A stretch of DNA of 64,000 nt, from assembly GCF_000379125.1 (NCBI RefSeq), contig NZ_KB900626.1:1087748-1151747 (forward strand), given 5' to 3'. The position numbers were made by a program, and so were the translations under genes. The DNA comes from Methylosinus sp. LW4. GTDB lineage: Bacteria > Pseudomonadota > Alphaproteobacteria > Rhizobiales > Beijerinckiaceae. Numbering within the stretch: position 1 is the first letter of the stretch; each line of letters starts with the position of its first letter. Below, piece after piece: positions 55,282-64,000 of this stretch. The notes beneath the pieces were generated by a model. It was not told where the DNA came from. It did no database searches and saw only the letters and a list, made by a program, of their open reading frames with translations.

Positions 55282-55992
55282 TCAGCCGGCGGCATAGCTC
55301 GGAAAATAGGCGGCGAGCAGCCGGTCGCGATAAGCGACGAGATTTGGCTTGCTCGCCACCGCATCGCGGAGCGGCGACACGAGCTCGGACACCAGCGTCT
55401 CCGTCACCATGGCGAAGGCGGCGGCGTCCGCCGCGCTCGGCGCCGCGCCGAAGAGATAGGGCTTGTCGCCGAGCAGGGTGGAGAGCGCGTCTATGTCGCG
55501 CCGCCCGAGCTCGGCGAGCTGCTCATTCGTATGACGGCCGAGTCCCTGCGCCGTGAGCGTGCGGGCGATCTTCTTGCGGATCAGCGCTTTGGCCAGCGGT
55601 CGCACGATCGCTGGCGCGCGCGAGAAGAATTGCGCCGGCCCGCGCGCGAAATTGCCGTCGTCGATCCAGCGCGCCTGCACCAGCAGCCAGTAATAATGCT
55701 CCTCCAGCATTTTCTCGATCGCCCAGCCGGCGGCGCGCTGCTCGGGCGTGAGGCCGGCGTCGAAATCTATGCCATAGGTTTTTTCGAGATAGAGGCGGAT
55801 GAAGGTGGAATCGGCGACGATGGTCCCCTCGTCGTCGATGAAGGGCAGCTTGCCCTTGGGCGCGCGGCCGAAGCCGGAATGATCCTCGACATAGCGAAGT
55901 CCGGCGAATTTCAGTAGCGCCATGGTCTTGAGCACAAAGGGGCTTGCATCCGGGAGGCCGAAATAAGGGCCGAACGAGTATAATTTTATCAT
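55282..55992 (-). CDS. Glutathione S-transferase family protein
   Basis: 236 residues from the ATG at 55992. The thioredoxin-like N-terminal half begins MIKLYSFGPYFGLPDASPFV, with GKLPFIDDEGTIVADSTFI as the glutathione-binding motif. An all-helical C-terminal half follows. The form resembles failed-axon-connection/metaxin-like GSTs. It stops one base after the convergent ndk stop. Substrates are unknown. Confidence 0.87.
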   Translation of the reverse strand: MIKLYSFGPYFGLPDASPFVLKTMALLKFAGLRYVEDHSGFGRAPKGKLPFIDDEGTIVADSTFIRLYLEKTYGIDFDAGLTPEQRAAGWAIEKMLEEHYYWLLVQARWIDDGNFARGPAQFFSRAPAIVRPLAKALIRKKIARTLTAQGLGRHTNEQLAELGRRDIDALSTLLGDKPYLFGAAPSAADAAAFAMVTETLVSELVSPLRDAVASKPNLVAYRDRLLAAYFPSYAAG

Positions 55993-56137
55993 TGTCGAAA
56001 CCTCTCTGCGGAAGCCGCTTCGAGAATATGATCGAGAAACTGCAAAGATCATATTCGTGACCGACAAAGATTAGTAAGTCTCGTATCTTTGCGTTAACAT
56101 TGGGGCTGATCCGCATGACGGCGGCAAGGGCAATCTG

Positions 56138-56473
56138 ATGACGAAACGCTGGGTCTATTGGGGGGCGATGGCGGCAGGCTTGCTGGCGCTCACGATTCTG
56201 CTCGTAGCGACGCCCTTCGACGGCGCGCTCGGCCTCGCAAAGCTTTTGGCTATCGGCGTCTATCTCTGCTGGTTCGCGCTTCCGAGCCCCTGCAAGGGCG
56301 GCGCGTCCTATCCCTTCGGCCATGGCTTTCGCCCGGGCGCCGGATGTCCGCGGCAGGATCAGCCGGGGGAGGGGACGGCGAGCGCCGGCTGTGGCGACGC
56401 GCTCGCGCCGACAACGCGATTGCCCTCGACTCTGACGGCGCCGGAGGCGACGAGCCGCAAGGCGCGCGGATAG
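56138..56473 (+). CDS. Possible small membrane protein overlapping purN
   Basis: 111 residues, with AAGGGC upstream. Two hydrophobic segments (MAAGLLALTILLVATPF and AKLLAIGVYLCWFAL) look real. The C-terminal third runs 115 bases into the antisense of purN and is Pro/Gly/Ala-rich, so it could be a chance extension. A true gene of about 60-70 residues with the frame running on is possible. Confidence 0.4.
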   Translation: MTKRWVYWGAMAAGLLALTILLVATPFDGALGLAKLLAIGVYLCWFALPSPCKGGASYPFGHGFRPGAGCPRQDQPGEGTASAGCGDALAPTTRLPSTLTAPEATSRKARG

Positions 56474-57012
56474 AGCAGATGCTCCTGCTCGAGCACGCGC
56501 GCCGCGAGACTGTCGGGCGTGTCGGAATCGAGCACGGCGACCGCGGATTGGGCGACGATCGGCCCTTCGTCCATTTCTGGAACCACGAAATGCACGGTGC
56601 AGCCGTGGATTTTCACGCCATCGGCGAGCGCTCGCTCATGCGTGTGCAGGCCGCGAAATGACGGCAGCAGCGCCGGGTGAATATTGAGCATGCGCCCACG
56701 CCATTGGCCGATGAACCATGGCGTCAGCAGCCGCATGAAGCCGGCGAGGCAGAGAAATTCGATTCTGTGCGTCTCCAGCACGATCTGCAGCGAGCGCTCG
56801 AACTCCTCGCGGCCGGCGTAGATTTTGTGATCGACCGCGGCGACGGCGATTCCCGCCGCCTTGGCCTTGGCGAGGCCTGCGGCCTCCGGGCGATTGGAGA
56901 CGACCAGCGCGATCTCGGCCGGAAAATCCGGCGCGCGGGCCGCCTCGATCAGCGCGTCCATATTGGAGCCGCGCCCGGAAATGAGGATCGCTGTGCGCTG
57001 CCGCCGGCTCAC
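56359..57012 (-). CDS. purN: Phosphoribosylglycinamide formyltransferase
   Basis: 217 residues. It has the motif [13 protein letters not shown], the catalytic Asn-His pair in [21 protein letters not shown], and [18 protein letters not shown] with the catalytic Asp. It transfers formyl from 10-formyl-THF in purine synthesis. It overlaps purM by 4 bases (ATGA), a coupled purMN pair. Confidence 0.96.
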   Translation of the reverse strand: MSRRQRTAILISGRGSNMDALIEAARAPDFPAEIALVVSNRPEAAGLAKAKAAGIAVAAVDHKIYAGREEFERSLQIVLETHRIEFLCLAGFMRLLTPWFIGQWRGRMLNIHPALLPSFRGLHTHERALADGVKIHGCTVHFVVPEMDEGPIVAQSAVAVLDSDTPDSLAARVLEQEHLLYPRALRLVASGAVRVEGNRVVGASASPQPALAVPSPG

Positions 57013-58076
57013 AGCGGCAGCGTCCCGCGCGTGACGACGCGCGGCCCGTCGCCCGCCGATGTGATCTCGCCAATGGCGATCGGCGTCTCGCCGGCCTCGC
57101 GCAGCGCCGCCACGGCTTCCTCCGCGCCATCCTCGGCCACCACCACGACCATGCCGATTCCGCAGTTGAAGGTCCGCAGCATTTCGGCTTCCGCGACGCC
57201 GCCCGTCAGCGCGAGCCAGGAGAAGACAGGCGGCGGCCGAAATGCGCCGAGATCGAGCGCGGCGCCGAGGCCCTTGGGCAGCACGCGCGGCAGATTGTCG
57301 GGAAAGCCGCCGCCAGTGATATGGGCGAGGGCGAGGATTTTCTCGCTGCGCTTCAGCGCCGCCAGCAGCGGCCTCACATAGATGCGCGTCGGCGTGAGCA
57401 GCGCCTCGGCCAGCGTCTGCCCGGCGGCGAAGGGCGCGGGGGCGTCCCAGGCGAGGCCCGACTCGGCGACGATGCGGCGGATGAGCGAGAAGCCGTTGGA
57501 ATGGGCGCCGGAGGAGGGCAGGCCGTAGAGGAGATCGCCTTCCTTCACCTCGGCGCGCGGCAGCAGGCGGGAGCGCTCGGCGGCGCCGACGGCGAAACCG
57601 GCGAGATCATAGTCGCCCTTGGAGTAAAGACCCGGCATTTCCGCCGTCTCGCCGCCGAGCAGCGCGCAGCCGGCCTCGACGCAGCCGGCGGCGATCCCCG
57701 AGACGACGGCGGCCGCCGCATCCGGCTCGAGCTTGCCGCTCGCATAATAGTCGAGGAAGAACAGGGGCTCGGCGCCCTGCACGACGAGATCGTTGACGCA
57801 CATTGCGACGAGATCGACGCCGATCGTGCCGTGGAGGCCCGATTCTATGGCGATCTTGATCTTGGTGCCGACGCCGTCATTGGCGGCGACCAGCACCGGA
57901 TCGGAAAAGCCCGCCGCCTTGAGGTCGAAGAGGCCGCCGAAGCCGCCGATCTCGCCATCCGCGCCCGGACGGCGCGTCGCGCGCACGGCGGGACGGATGA
58001 GGTCCACCAGCCGATTTCCGGCGTCTATGTCGACGCCGGCCTGGGCGTAAGTGAGACCTTTTTGTCCTGCCGCCAT
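57009..58076 (-). CDS. purM: Phosphoribosylformylglycinamidine cyclo-ligase
   Basis: 355 residues. Landmarks are [53 protein letters not shown] [29 protein letters not shown] and [13 protein letters not shown]. It forms aminoimidazole ribonucleotide in an ATP-dependent step. It precedes purN. Confidence 0.97.
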   Translation of the reverse strand: MAAGQKGLTYAQAGVDIDAGNRLVDLIRPAVRATRRPGADGEIGGFGGLFDLKAAGFSDPVLVAANDGVGTKIKIAIESGLHGTIGVDLVAMCVNDLVVQGAEPLFFLDYYASGKLEPDAAAAVVSGIAAGCVEAGCALLGGETAEMPGLYSKGDYDLAGFAVGAAERSRLLPRAEVKEGDLLYGLPSSGAHSNGFSLIRRIVAESGLAWDAPAPFAAGQTLAEALLTPTRIYVRPLLAALKRSEKILALAHITGGGFPDNLPRVLPKGLGAALDLGAFRPPPVFSWLALTGGVAEAEMLRTFNCGIGMVVVVAEDGAEEAVAALREAGETPIAIGEITSAGDGPRVVTRGTLPL

Positions 58077-58165
58077 TGCGATATCCCGCGCTCGATTTCG
58101 AGCCTGCGGCCTAGCGCCTTACGCGGCCCGGCGCAATCCGTTTTGCGGACCGGCCGGCCGATAGA

Positions 58166-58219
58166 GAGCCTGAAGGCTCACGGTCCAGGGCGCACATTGG
58201 ACCGCGAGCCTTCAGGCTC
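58166..58219. repeat. Extended palindrome between purM and sufA
   Basis: Arms GAGCCTGAAGGCTC (58166-58179) plus CGGTCCA (58181-58187) pair with TGGACCG (58198-58204) plus GAGCCTTCAGGCTC (58206-58219), separated by one A/C mismatch and a 10-base loop. Each 14-base arm is itself nearly self-complementary. There is no T run, so it is more a repeat of REP type than a terminator. Confidence 0.75.
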
Positions 58220-58236
58220 GCATCTGATTCCCGGGC

Positions 58237-58605
58237 TCAGCCGGCCACATGCTTTTCCGCGACGCTCGGATCGACCGGGTTGAGCTCGACGCTCTCGCCG
58301 CAGCCGCAGGCCGAGGTCTGGTTCGGGTTCTGGAACACGAAGCTCGACGAGAATTGCTGCACGTCGAGATCCATGCGCGTGCCGAGCAGATAGATGACCG
58401 CCTGGCCGGCGACGATGACGCGCGCGCCTTTTTCCTCGATCACCTCGTCGCCGGGCGCGGGCTCGGCCAGCTCCATCTTATAGGCCATGCCGGCGCAGCC
58501 GCTCTTCTCCACCCAGATGCGCAGGCCGATATTGGGGTTCTCGGCGCCGGCGAGCAGGCCGCGCACGCGCTCCGCCGCGGAGTCGCTGAGGCTCATGACG
58601 TTCAT
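58237..58605 (-). CDS. sufA: SufA/IscA-type iron-sulfur carrier
   Basis: 122 residues. The conserved Cys pattern is present: KSGCAGMAY and the C-terminal SACGCGES. The long form of the family includes LLGTRMDLDVQQFSSSFVFQNPN. It carries nascent Fe-S clusters to target proteins. It is the last gene of the suf cluster. Confidence 0.94.
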   Translation of the reverse strand: MNVMSLSDSAAERVRGLLAGAENPNIGLRIWVEKSGCAGMAYKMELAEPAPGDEVIEEKGARVIVAGQAVIYLLGTRMDLDVQQFSSSFVFQNPNQTSACGCGESVELNPVDPSVAEKHVAG

Positions 58606-58662
58606 CTGTTCGCTCCCTACATCCCTTCGTCCGCCGCGTGGATGCGCGGCTCGACGTCGCGA

Positions 58663-59088
58663 TCAATAATTCTTCCATATGCCCGGCGTCGCCAGCTCGA
58701 CGAGATTGTCGTCTGGATCGCGGAAATAGAGGCTCCGCCCGCCGCGCGGCCACTCCATCCGCGCCTCGATCGGCACATTCTTCTCCGCGAGCCGTCGCTC
58801 CCACAGGCCGAAATCCTCGGGCCGGATCGCGAGCGCGAAATGCAAGCGCCCGCGACCTTCGTGCGGCGGTATTTCGCCCCCCGGCAGAACCACCGCCTCG
58901 CCCATTGCTTCCCGCGCGAACAGTAGAAGCACGCTGCGCGGTCCGCAATCATAGGCGATCAGCCGCGGATCGGAGAACATGGGCTCGAGGCCCAGCGCAT
59001 CCTCATAAAAACGCGAGGCGCGCGCCAAATCCTCGACATAGAGAGCCGTCTCGAGACACCCGTCGATTTTCGGCGCGGGCGCTTCCAT
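58663..59088 (-). CDS. VOC-superfamily (glyoxalase/bleomycin resistance-like) protein
   Basis: 141 residues. A beta-alpha-beta-beta-beta repeat: ETALYVEDLARASRFYEDALGLEP, LHFALAIRPEDFGLWERRL and LYFRDPDDNLVELATPGIW, with a metal-type Glu at the end. The substrate is unknown. It lies between sufT and sufA on the same strand, with 15 and 57 bases to its neighbours. Confidence 0.87.
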   Translation of the reverse strand: MEAPAPKIDGCLETALYVEDLARASRFYEDALGLEPMFSDPRLIAYDCGPRSVLLLFAREAMGEAVVLPGGEIPPHEGRGRLHFALAIRPEDFGLWERRLAEKNVPIEARMEWPRGGRSLYFRDPDDNLVELATPGIWKNY

Positions 59089-59103
59089 CGGCTCTCCTCA
59101 TTC

Positions 59104-59514
59104 TCACCACATGTCGAGCGTCATGCGGGCTTCGTCCGACATGCGGCTCTGATCCCATGGCGGCTCGAAGACGAGCTTGACGATCACGGCCATCACGCCC
59201 GGCACCAAGCTCACCGAGCTCTGCACCTGCTCGACGATCGTGCCAGCGACGGGGCAGCCCGGCGCGGTCAATGTCATGTCGATATAGACGACGTCCTCGG
59301 GCGTGATATCGATATTGTAGATGAGGCCGAGCTCGAAAATATCGGCAGGAATCTCGGGGTCCTGCACGGTCTTCAGCGCGGCGATGATGCCTTGCGTCAG
59401 CCGCTCGACATCTTCCTTGGACCGGCCCGCGGGCAGGGGCTGATGCTCCTCCCGCGTCAGCTCCCGACCGGTCACGACTTCCTGCGGCTCCACCGCGTCA
59501 TCGGTCTTGGTCAC
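59104..59514 (-). CDS. sufT: SufT-type (DUF59/MIP18) iron-sulfur maturation protein
   Basis: 136 residues. The DUF59 core has TVQDPEIPADIFELGLIYNID, TLTAPGCPVAGTI (the conserved Cys) and FEPPWDQSRMSDEARMTL. It is the SufT form with an N-terminal extension. It works in Fe-S cluster maturation with the SUF system. It lies between sufS and the VOC gene. Confidence 0.94.
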   Translation of the reverse strand: MTKTDDAVEPQEVVTGRELTREEHQPLPAGRSKEDVERLTQGIIAALKTVQDPEIPADIFELGLIYNIDITPEDVVYIDMTLTAPGCPVAGTIVEQVQSSVSLVPGVMAVIVKLVFEPPWDQSRMSDEARMTLDMW

Positions 59515-59529
59515 GATTCTGTCTCCTTA

Positions 59530-60780
59530 TCAAGAAAACAGCGCCTTCGCTTTCAGCAGCGCTTCCGCCAGGCGGTCGACCTCGTCGCGCGTATTATACA
59601 TTGCGAAAGAGGCGCGGCAGGTGGAGGTGACGTTGAAGCGCTGCAACAGCGGCATGGCGCAATGGGTTCCGGCGCGCACAGCGACGCCAGAGCGGTCGAT
59701 GACGGTCGCTATGTCGTGGGCATGGGCCTCCGGCATGTCGAAAGCGACGATCGGTCCTTTGTCCTTGGCGTGACCGAAGATTCGAAGCCCCGGTATAACC
59801 GAGAGGCGCTCATGCGCATAGGCGGTGAGATCGGCCTCATGGGCGCGGATCGCCGGGCGGCCGATCTTCTGCATATATTCGAGCGCCGCGCCGAGCCCCG
59901 CCGCCTGCACGATCGGCGGCGTGCCGGCCTCGAAGCGATGCGGCGGCGTGTTGTAGGTCACATAGTCGCGCGTGACCGTCTCGATCATCTCGCCGCCGCC
60001 GGCGAAGGGCGGCAGCTTTTCCAGCCACTCGCGCTTGCCATAGAGAGCGCCGATGCCGGTCGGCCCATAGAGCTTATGGCCGGTGATGATGTAGAAATCG
60101 ACGTCCAGCGCGCGCACGTCGACATCGAGATGCACCGCGCCCTGCGAGCCGTCGACGAGCACCGGCACGCCATGAGAATGAGCGATGCGCACGATATCGG
60201 CGATCGGCGTCGGCGCCGCCAGCACATTGGACATATGCGTCAGCGCGACGATCTTCGTCTTCGGCGTGATGAGCTTCTCGAAATCCTCGAGCGAGAAGAC
60301 GCCGTCATCGTCGGTCTCGATCCATTTCAGCACCGCGCCCTTGCGCTCGCGCAGGAAATGCCAGGGCACGATGTTGGAGTGATGCTCCATGATCGAGAGG
60401 ATGATCTCGTCGCCCTCGCCGATATTGGCGAGGCCGAAAGAGGAGGCGACGAGATTGATCGCCTCCGTCGCGCCGCGCGTGAAGATGATCTCCTCGCGCT
60501 CGCCGGCGTTGAGGAAGCGGCGCAAGGTCTCGCGCGCGCCCTCATAGGCGTCGGTCGCCGCATTGGCGAGATAATGCAGGCCGCGATGCACATTGGCGTA
60601 TTCGTGCTCGTAGACCTGGGAGATGCGCTCGATCACCTGTCGCGGCTTCTGCGCCGAGGCGGCGTTGTCGAGATAGACGAGATCCTTGCCATAGGGCTTT
60701 TCGGCCAGGATCGGAAAGTCGCGGCGGATCGCCTCGACGTCATAGGCGGGCGTGGCCTCGGCCAAGAGCGGCTGGTTCAC
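59530..60780 (-). CDS. sufS: Cysteine desulfurase SufS
   Basis: 416 residues. The PLP lysine is in ITGHKLYGPTGIG, the substrate-binding SMMEHHSN-like motif is SIMEHHSNIVPW, and the active Cys is in RAGTHCAMPLL. It removes sulfur from cysteine to form a persulfide for cluster assembly. Its start overlaps sufD by 4 bases. No sufE or sufU appears in the window. Confidence 0.96.
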   Translation of the reverse strand: MNQPLLAEATPAYDVEAIRRDFPILAEKPYGKDLVYLDNAASAQKPRQVIERISQVYEHEYANVHRGLHYLANAATDAYEGARETLRRFLNAGEREEIIFTRGATEAINLVASSFGLANIGEGDEIILSIMEHHSNIVPWHFLRERKGAVLKWIETDDDGVFSLEDFEKLITPKTKIVALTHMSNVLAAPTPIADIVRIAHSHGVPVLVDGSQGAVHLDVDVRALDVDFYIITGHKLYGPTGIGALYGKREWLEKLPPFAGGGEMIETVTRDYVTYNTPPHRFEAGTPPIVQAAGLGAALEYMQKIGRPAIRAHEADLTAYAHERLSVIPGLRIFGHAKDKGPIVAFDMPEAHAHDIATVIDRSGVAVRAGTHCAMPLLQRFNVTSTCRASFAMYNTRDEVDRLAEALLKAKALFS

Positions 60781-62081
60781 TTCGCTCCCCCTCGCTTGCC
60801 GAGCCAGCTGCGGATGCGCTCGAAATAGACGTCGCGCACCGCTTCCTCGCCGAGCGCCTCGACGATCTCGCCGGCGAAGCCTTCGATCAGCAGCGCCTCG
60901 GCCTCATGCTTGGGCAGGCCGCGCGCCACCAGATAGAAGAGCTGGTCGGCGTCGAGACGTCCGCAAGTGGCGCCATGGCCGCAAACGACGTCGTCGGCGA
61001 AAATCTCCAGCTCCGGCTTATTGTTCATCGTGGCGTTCTCGCTGAGCAGCAGAGCCCGCGACTGCATGGAGCCGTCAGTCTTCTGCGCGCCCGGGCGCAC
61101 CACCACCTTGCCTTGGAACACGCCGGTCGATTGGCCGTCGAGCACGCTGCGGAAACGCTCACGGCTCTGGCAATGGGCCGCGGCGTGCTCGACGACGAGC
61201 GTCGTATCCGCATGGTCCTTGCCGCCGAGCAGGGAAATTCCGTCGAGCGCGACGCTCGCCTCCTCGCCGGCGAGCCGCGCGAAGATTTGCCGGCGCACCA
61301 AGCCGCCGCCTTCGACGAAGCCGAGTGATTTGAACGACGCCTTCGCTTGCGCGGTGACGAGCAGGCTGAACAGCCGTATCGCCGCTTCCGACTGCGGGCC
61401 GACGTCGGCGATATGCTCGACCTCGGCGCCGGCGCCGATCGCGAAAGCGAGAACGTGATTCTCCTGCGCGCCGGAAGGCGCGAGGGCGAGCGACGTCTCG
61501 ACGATCTTCGCCTTGGCGCCGTCGCCGACGACGACCAGAGAGCGTGTGAAGGAGGAGCGCGCCTCGTCGCCGGTGGAGACCAGCAATATTTCGATCGTCT
61601 TCGCCACTTCCGTCGCCGGAGCGACGCGCAGAACCACGCCGTCCTGCATCAGCGCCGCATTGAGCGCGACCACCGCATCGGCGCCGGCGTTCTCCGGCAG
61701 ACCCAGCGCCGTGAGGACGGAAGCGTCCTCCTTGGTGAGGACGTCGGCGAGAGAGGCGAGCTCGACGCCGGCCGGCAGAGAGGCGACATCGGACAGATCG
61801 GGACGGAAAGCGCCGTCGGCGACGACGAGACGCACGCGGCCGAGGCTCGCCGGCGGCAGAGTGACGGCGCCCGGCGCTCCGAGAGGAGCCACTGTGCGCA
61901 GAGAGGCGCGCAGATCGGTGTAGTGCCACGCCTCGACGCGACGCGTCGGCAACCCTTTACGCGTGAAGAACTCCCACGAGGCCTGGCGCAACGCGGGCGC
62001 GCCCTTGCCCTTCATCGCCTCGAAGGCGCCGGCGAAGGCCGTCTCGGCCTCGCTCTTCTTGTCGATCGCCTGCACGGTCAT
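60777..62081 (-). CDS. sufD: Fe-S assembly scaffold subunit SufD
   Basis: 434 residues from the ATG at 62081. The parallel beta-helix is preceded by the helical N-terminus WEFFTRKGLPTRRVEAWHYTDLR. The C-terminus has KPELEIFADDVVCGHGATCG and ARGLPKHEAEALLIEGFAGE, both typical. It works as SufBC2D. It follows sufC with 10 bases. Confidence 0.95.
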   Translation of the reverse strand: MTVQAIDKKSEAETAFAGAFEAMKGKGAPALRQASWEFFTRKGLPTRRVEAWHYTDLRASLRTVAPLGAPGAVTLPPASLGRVRLVVADGAFRPDLSDVASLPAGVELASLADVLTKEDASVLTALGLPENAGADAVVALNAALMQDGVVLRVAPATEVAKTIEILLVSTGDEARSSFTRSLVVVGDGAKAKIVETSLALAPSGAQENHVLAFAIGAGAEVEHIADVGPQSEAAIRLFSLLVTAQAKASFKSLGFVEGGGLVRRQIFARLAGEEASVALDGISLLGGKDHADTTLVVEHAAAHCQSRERFRSVLDGQSTGVFQGKVVVRPGAQKTDGSMQSRALLLSENATMNNKPELEIFADDVVCGHGATCGRLDADQLFYLVARGLPKHEAEALLIEGFAGEIVEALGEEAVRDVYFERIRSWLGKRGGAK

Positions 62082-62091
62082 GATCTCACCC

Positions 62092-62841
62092 TCACGCCGC
62101 TTCGCCGACATAATCGCGATAGCCGCTCTTCTCGAGCTCGAGCGCGAGCTCCGGGCCGCCGGTTTTCTGAATCTTGCCCTTGGCCATCACATGCACAGTG
62201 TCCGGCTTGATGTAGTCGAGCAGGCGCTGATAATGCGTGATGACGAGGAAGCCGCGGTTCGGCGAGCGCAACGCGTTCACGCCCTCGGAGACGATGCGCA
62301 GAGCGTCGATGTCGAGGCCGGAGTCGGTCTCGTCGAGAATGCCGAACTTGGGCTGCAGCAGGCTCATCTGCAGAATGTCCATGCGCTTCTTCTCGCCGCC
62401 GGAGAAGCCGACGTTCAGCGCGCGCTTCAGCATGTCCATGTTGATGCCGAGCTTGGTGGACGCCTCGCGGATCAGCTTCATGAAGTCCGGCGTCTGCAGC
62501 TCTTCCTCGCCGCGCGAGCGACGCTGCGCGTTCACGGCGGCCTTGAGGAAGGTCATCGTCGCGACGCCCGGAATCTCGACCGGATATTGGAAAGCGAGGA
62601 ACACGCCCTTGGCGGCGCGCTCATGCGGCTCGAGGCCCAGAATATTCTCGCCGTCGAGCAGCACCTCGCCCTCGGTGACGTCATAGCCCTCGCGGCCGGA
62701 GATGACATAGGAGAGCGTGGATTTGCCGGTGCCGTTCGGCCCCATGATGGCCGCCACCTCGCCGTCCTTCACCGTGAGGTTCAGCCCGTCGAGAATTTTG
62801 CGCTCGCCGATGGAGACGTGGAGATTCTTGATTTCGATCAT
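62092..62841 (-). CDS. sufC: Fe-S assembly ATPase SufC
   Basis: 249 residues. ABC ATPase motifs are [23 protein letters not shown] and [17 protein letters not shown], with the family-specific [12 protein letters not shown]. It powers the SufBC2D scaffold. It lies between sufB and sufD. Confidence 0.97.
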   Translation of the reverse strand: MIEIKNLHVSIGERKILDGLNLTVKDGEVAAIMGPNGTGKSTLSYVISGREGYDVTEGEVLLDGENILGLEPHERAAKGVFLAFQYPVEIPGVATMTFLKAAVNAQRRSRGEEELQTPDFMKLIREASTKLGINMDMLKRALNVGFSGGEKKRMDILQMSLLQPKFGILDETDSGLDIDALRIVSEGVNALRSPNRGFLVITHYQRLLDYIKPDTVHVMAKGKIQKTGGPELALELEKSGYRDYVGEAA

Positions 62842-62981
62842 GGTCTCGTCCTGTTGGCTGTTCGCTGTCTTGCGAGGGACGTTGCAATTCGGGGGCCGCT
62901 CTTTGTGGGCCGTTTCGTCGCTCGCCTGCCTCGTAAAGAGGCGCTCAAAAAACGCAGAGCGCCTCTTTGCTCATCGATACG

Positions 62982-64000
62982 TCAACCGACGCTGCCTTCG
63001 AGGCTGACTGCGATCAGTTTCTGCGCTTCCACTGCGAATTCCATGGGCAGCTTCTGCAGAACGTCGCGCACGAAACCATTGACGATGAGCGCCGTCGCCT
63101 CTTCTTCGGAAAGGCCGCGCTGCATGCAGTAGAACAGCTGGTCATCGGAGATCTTCGACGTCGTCGCCTCATGCTCGAACACGGCGGAAGCGTTCTTCGA
63201 CTCGAGATAGGGCACGGTATGCGCGCCGCATTTGTCGCCGATGAGCAGGCTGTCGCAATTTGTGAAATTGCGCGCGCCTTCCGCCTTGCGATGCGCCGAC
63301 ACCTGACCACGATAGGTGTTCTGCGAATTGCCGGCGGAGATGCCCTTGGAGATGATGCGGCTCTTGGTGTTCTTGCCGAGGTGGATCATCTTCGTGCCGC
63401 TGTCGACCTGCTGATAGCCGTTCGACACTGCGATCGAATAGAACTCGCCTTGCGAATTGTCGCCGCGCAGAATGCAGGACGGATATTTCCACGTCACCGC
63501 AGAGCCCGTCTCCACCTGCGTCCAGGAGATATGCGAGTTCTTGCCGCGGCAATCGCCACGCTTGGTGACGAAATTGTAGATGCCGCCCTTGCCCTCGCTG
63601 TCGCCCGGATACCAGTTCTGCACCGTCGAATATTTGATCTCGGCGTCGTCGAGAGCGACGAGCTCGACCACGGCGGCGTGCAGCTGGTTCTCGTCGCGCT
63701 TGGGCGCCGTGCAGCCTTCGAGATAGCTGACATAGGAGCCGGCGTCGGCGATGATGAGCGTGCGCTCGAACTGTCCCGTGTTCTTCTCATTGATGCGGAA
63801 ATAGGTCGACAGCTCCATCGGGCAGCGCACGCCCGGCGGGATGTAGACGAAGGACCCGTCCGAGAAGACGGCGGAGTTCAGCGTGGCGTAGAAATTATCC
63901 GTCACCGGCACGACTGAGCCGAGATATTTGCGCACCAGCTCGGGATGCTCGCGCACCGCTTCCGAGATCGGGCAGAAGATCACGCCGGCCTTGGACAGCT
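62982..64000 (-). CDS. sufB: Fe-S assembly scaffold subunit SufB, C-terminal part
   Basis: About 339 residues are present and the N-terminus (roughly 150 residues) lies beyond the window. Landmarks are [77 protein letters not shown] (conserved Cys) and [12 protein letters not shown]. Scaffold for cluster assembly with SufC and SufD. It starts the visible suf operon sufB-C-D-S-T. Confidence 0.96.
   Translation of the reverse strand, partial: LSKAGVIFCPISEAVREHPELVRKYLGSVVPVTDNFYATLNSAVFSDGSFVYIPPGVRCPMELSTYFRINEKNTGQFERTLIIADAGSYVSYLEGCTAPKRDENQLHAAVVELVALDDAEIKYSTVQNWYPGDSEGKGGIYNFVTKRGDCRGKNSHISWTQVETGSAVTWKYPSCILRGDNSQGEFYSIAVSNGYQQVDSGTKMIHLGKNTKSRIISKGISAGNSQNTYRGQVSAHRKAEGARNFTNCDSLLIGDKCGAHTVPYLESKNASAVFEHEATTSKISDDQLFYCMQRGLSEEEATALIVNGFVRDVLQKLPMEFAVEAQKLIAVSLEGSVG

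Noticed and set aside
56158..56661. Plus-strand 167-codon frame opposite purN
   Set aside because: It is antisense to purN, has no start signal and a random Arg/Gly composition.

Overview
This is 64 kb of GC-rich bacterial chromosome whose gene content points to an alphaproteobacterium: a Ros/MucR zinc-finger regulator, small DUF465 proteins, GC-biased codons and an intact suf operon. A Tat-exported, 13-cysteine Csp1-type copper storage protein, a stand-alone CopC and further putative copper proteins suggest a methanotroph of the Methylosinus/Methylocystis type. That placement is inference; no pmo or mmo genes lie in the window.

Layout. 1-2.1 kb: start of clpP, trigger factor and tRNA-Leu. 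2.4-8.1 kb: a multicopper-oxidase-like protein lacking most copper ligands, then a signalling module made of an RpfF-like (DSF synthase) crotonase, a membrane PAS-GGDEF-EAL protein, and a convergent crotonase-fold paralogue whose catalytic glutamates are replaced. 8.5-14.4 kb: a membrane-anchored beta-sandwich protein, lolD/lolC, a small GNAT, an ABC-F ATPase, tRNA-Glu and a glycine-zipper lipoprotein. 14.5-19.5 kb: a glycosyltransferase, then HupE/UreJ-like, CopC, a second copy of the beta-sandwich family, and a PepSY membrane protein, a plausible metal-handling group. 19.8-23.1 kb: small proteins, selO and tRNA-Val.

23.3-45.9 kb is a large exopolysaccharide locus. MucR and a polyprenyl-phosphate sugar transferase face a minus-strand gene train running from a Wza-type export lipoprotein (45.9 kb) through an outer-membrane barrel, an O-antigen ligase/polymerase, a Wzz-Wzc tyrosine-kinase fusion, a Wzm/Wzt ABC exporter and seven glycosyltransferases to 28.4 kb. 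Most of these genes overlap by a few bases. A second Wzz-Wzc fusion at 23.8-25.8 kb lacks the Walker A lysine and sits behind a PPP-family phosphatase. 46.0-48.7 kb holds three Tad-type surface proteins (TadE, TadE, TadG).

48.7-64 kb: a porin, palindromic repeats, csp1, small unknowns, aroG with a complete attenuator (an aromatic-rich leader peptide, antiterminator and terminator), a HIT protein, tpiA, ndk, a GST, purMN, and a suf operon (sufB, C, D, S, T, a VOC gene, sufA) that runs off the right end.

The most notable items are the aroG attenuator, the RpfF/GGDEF-EAL/degenerate-crotonase module, the Walker-A-deficient Wzz-Wzc paralogue, and a two-member family of unnamed periplasmic beta-sandwich proteins.
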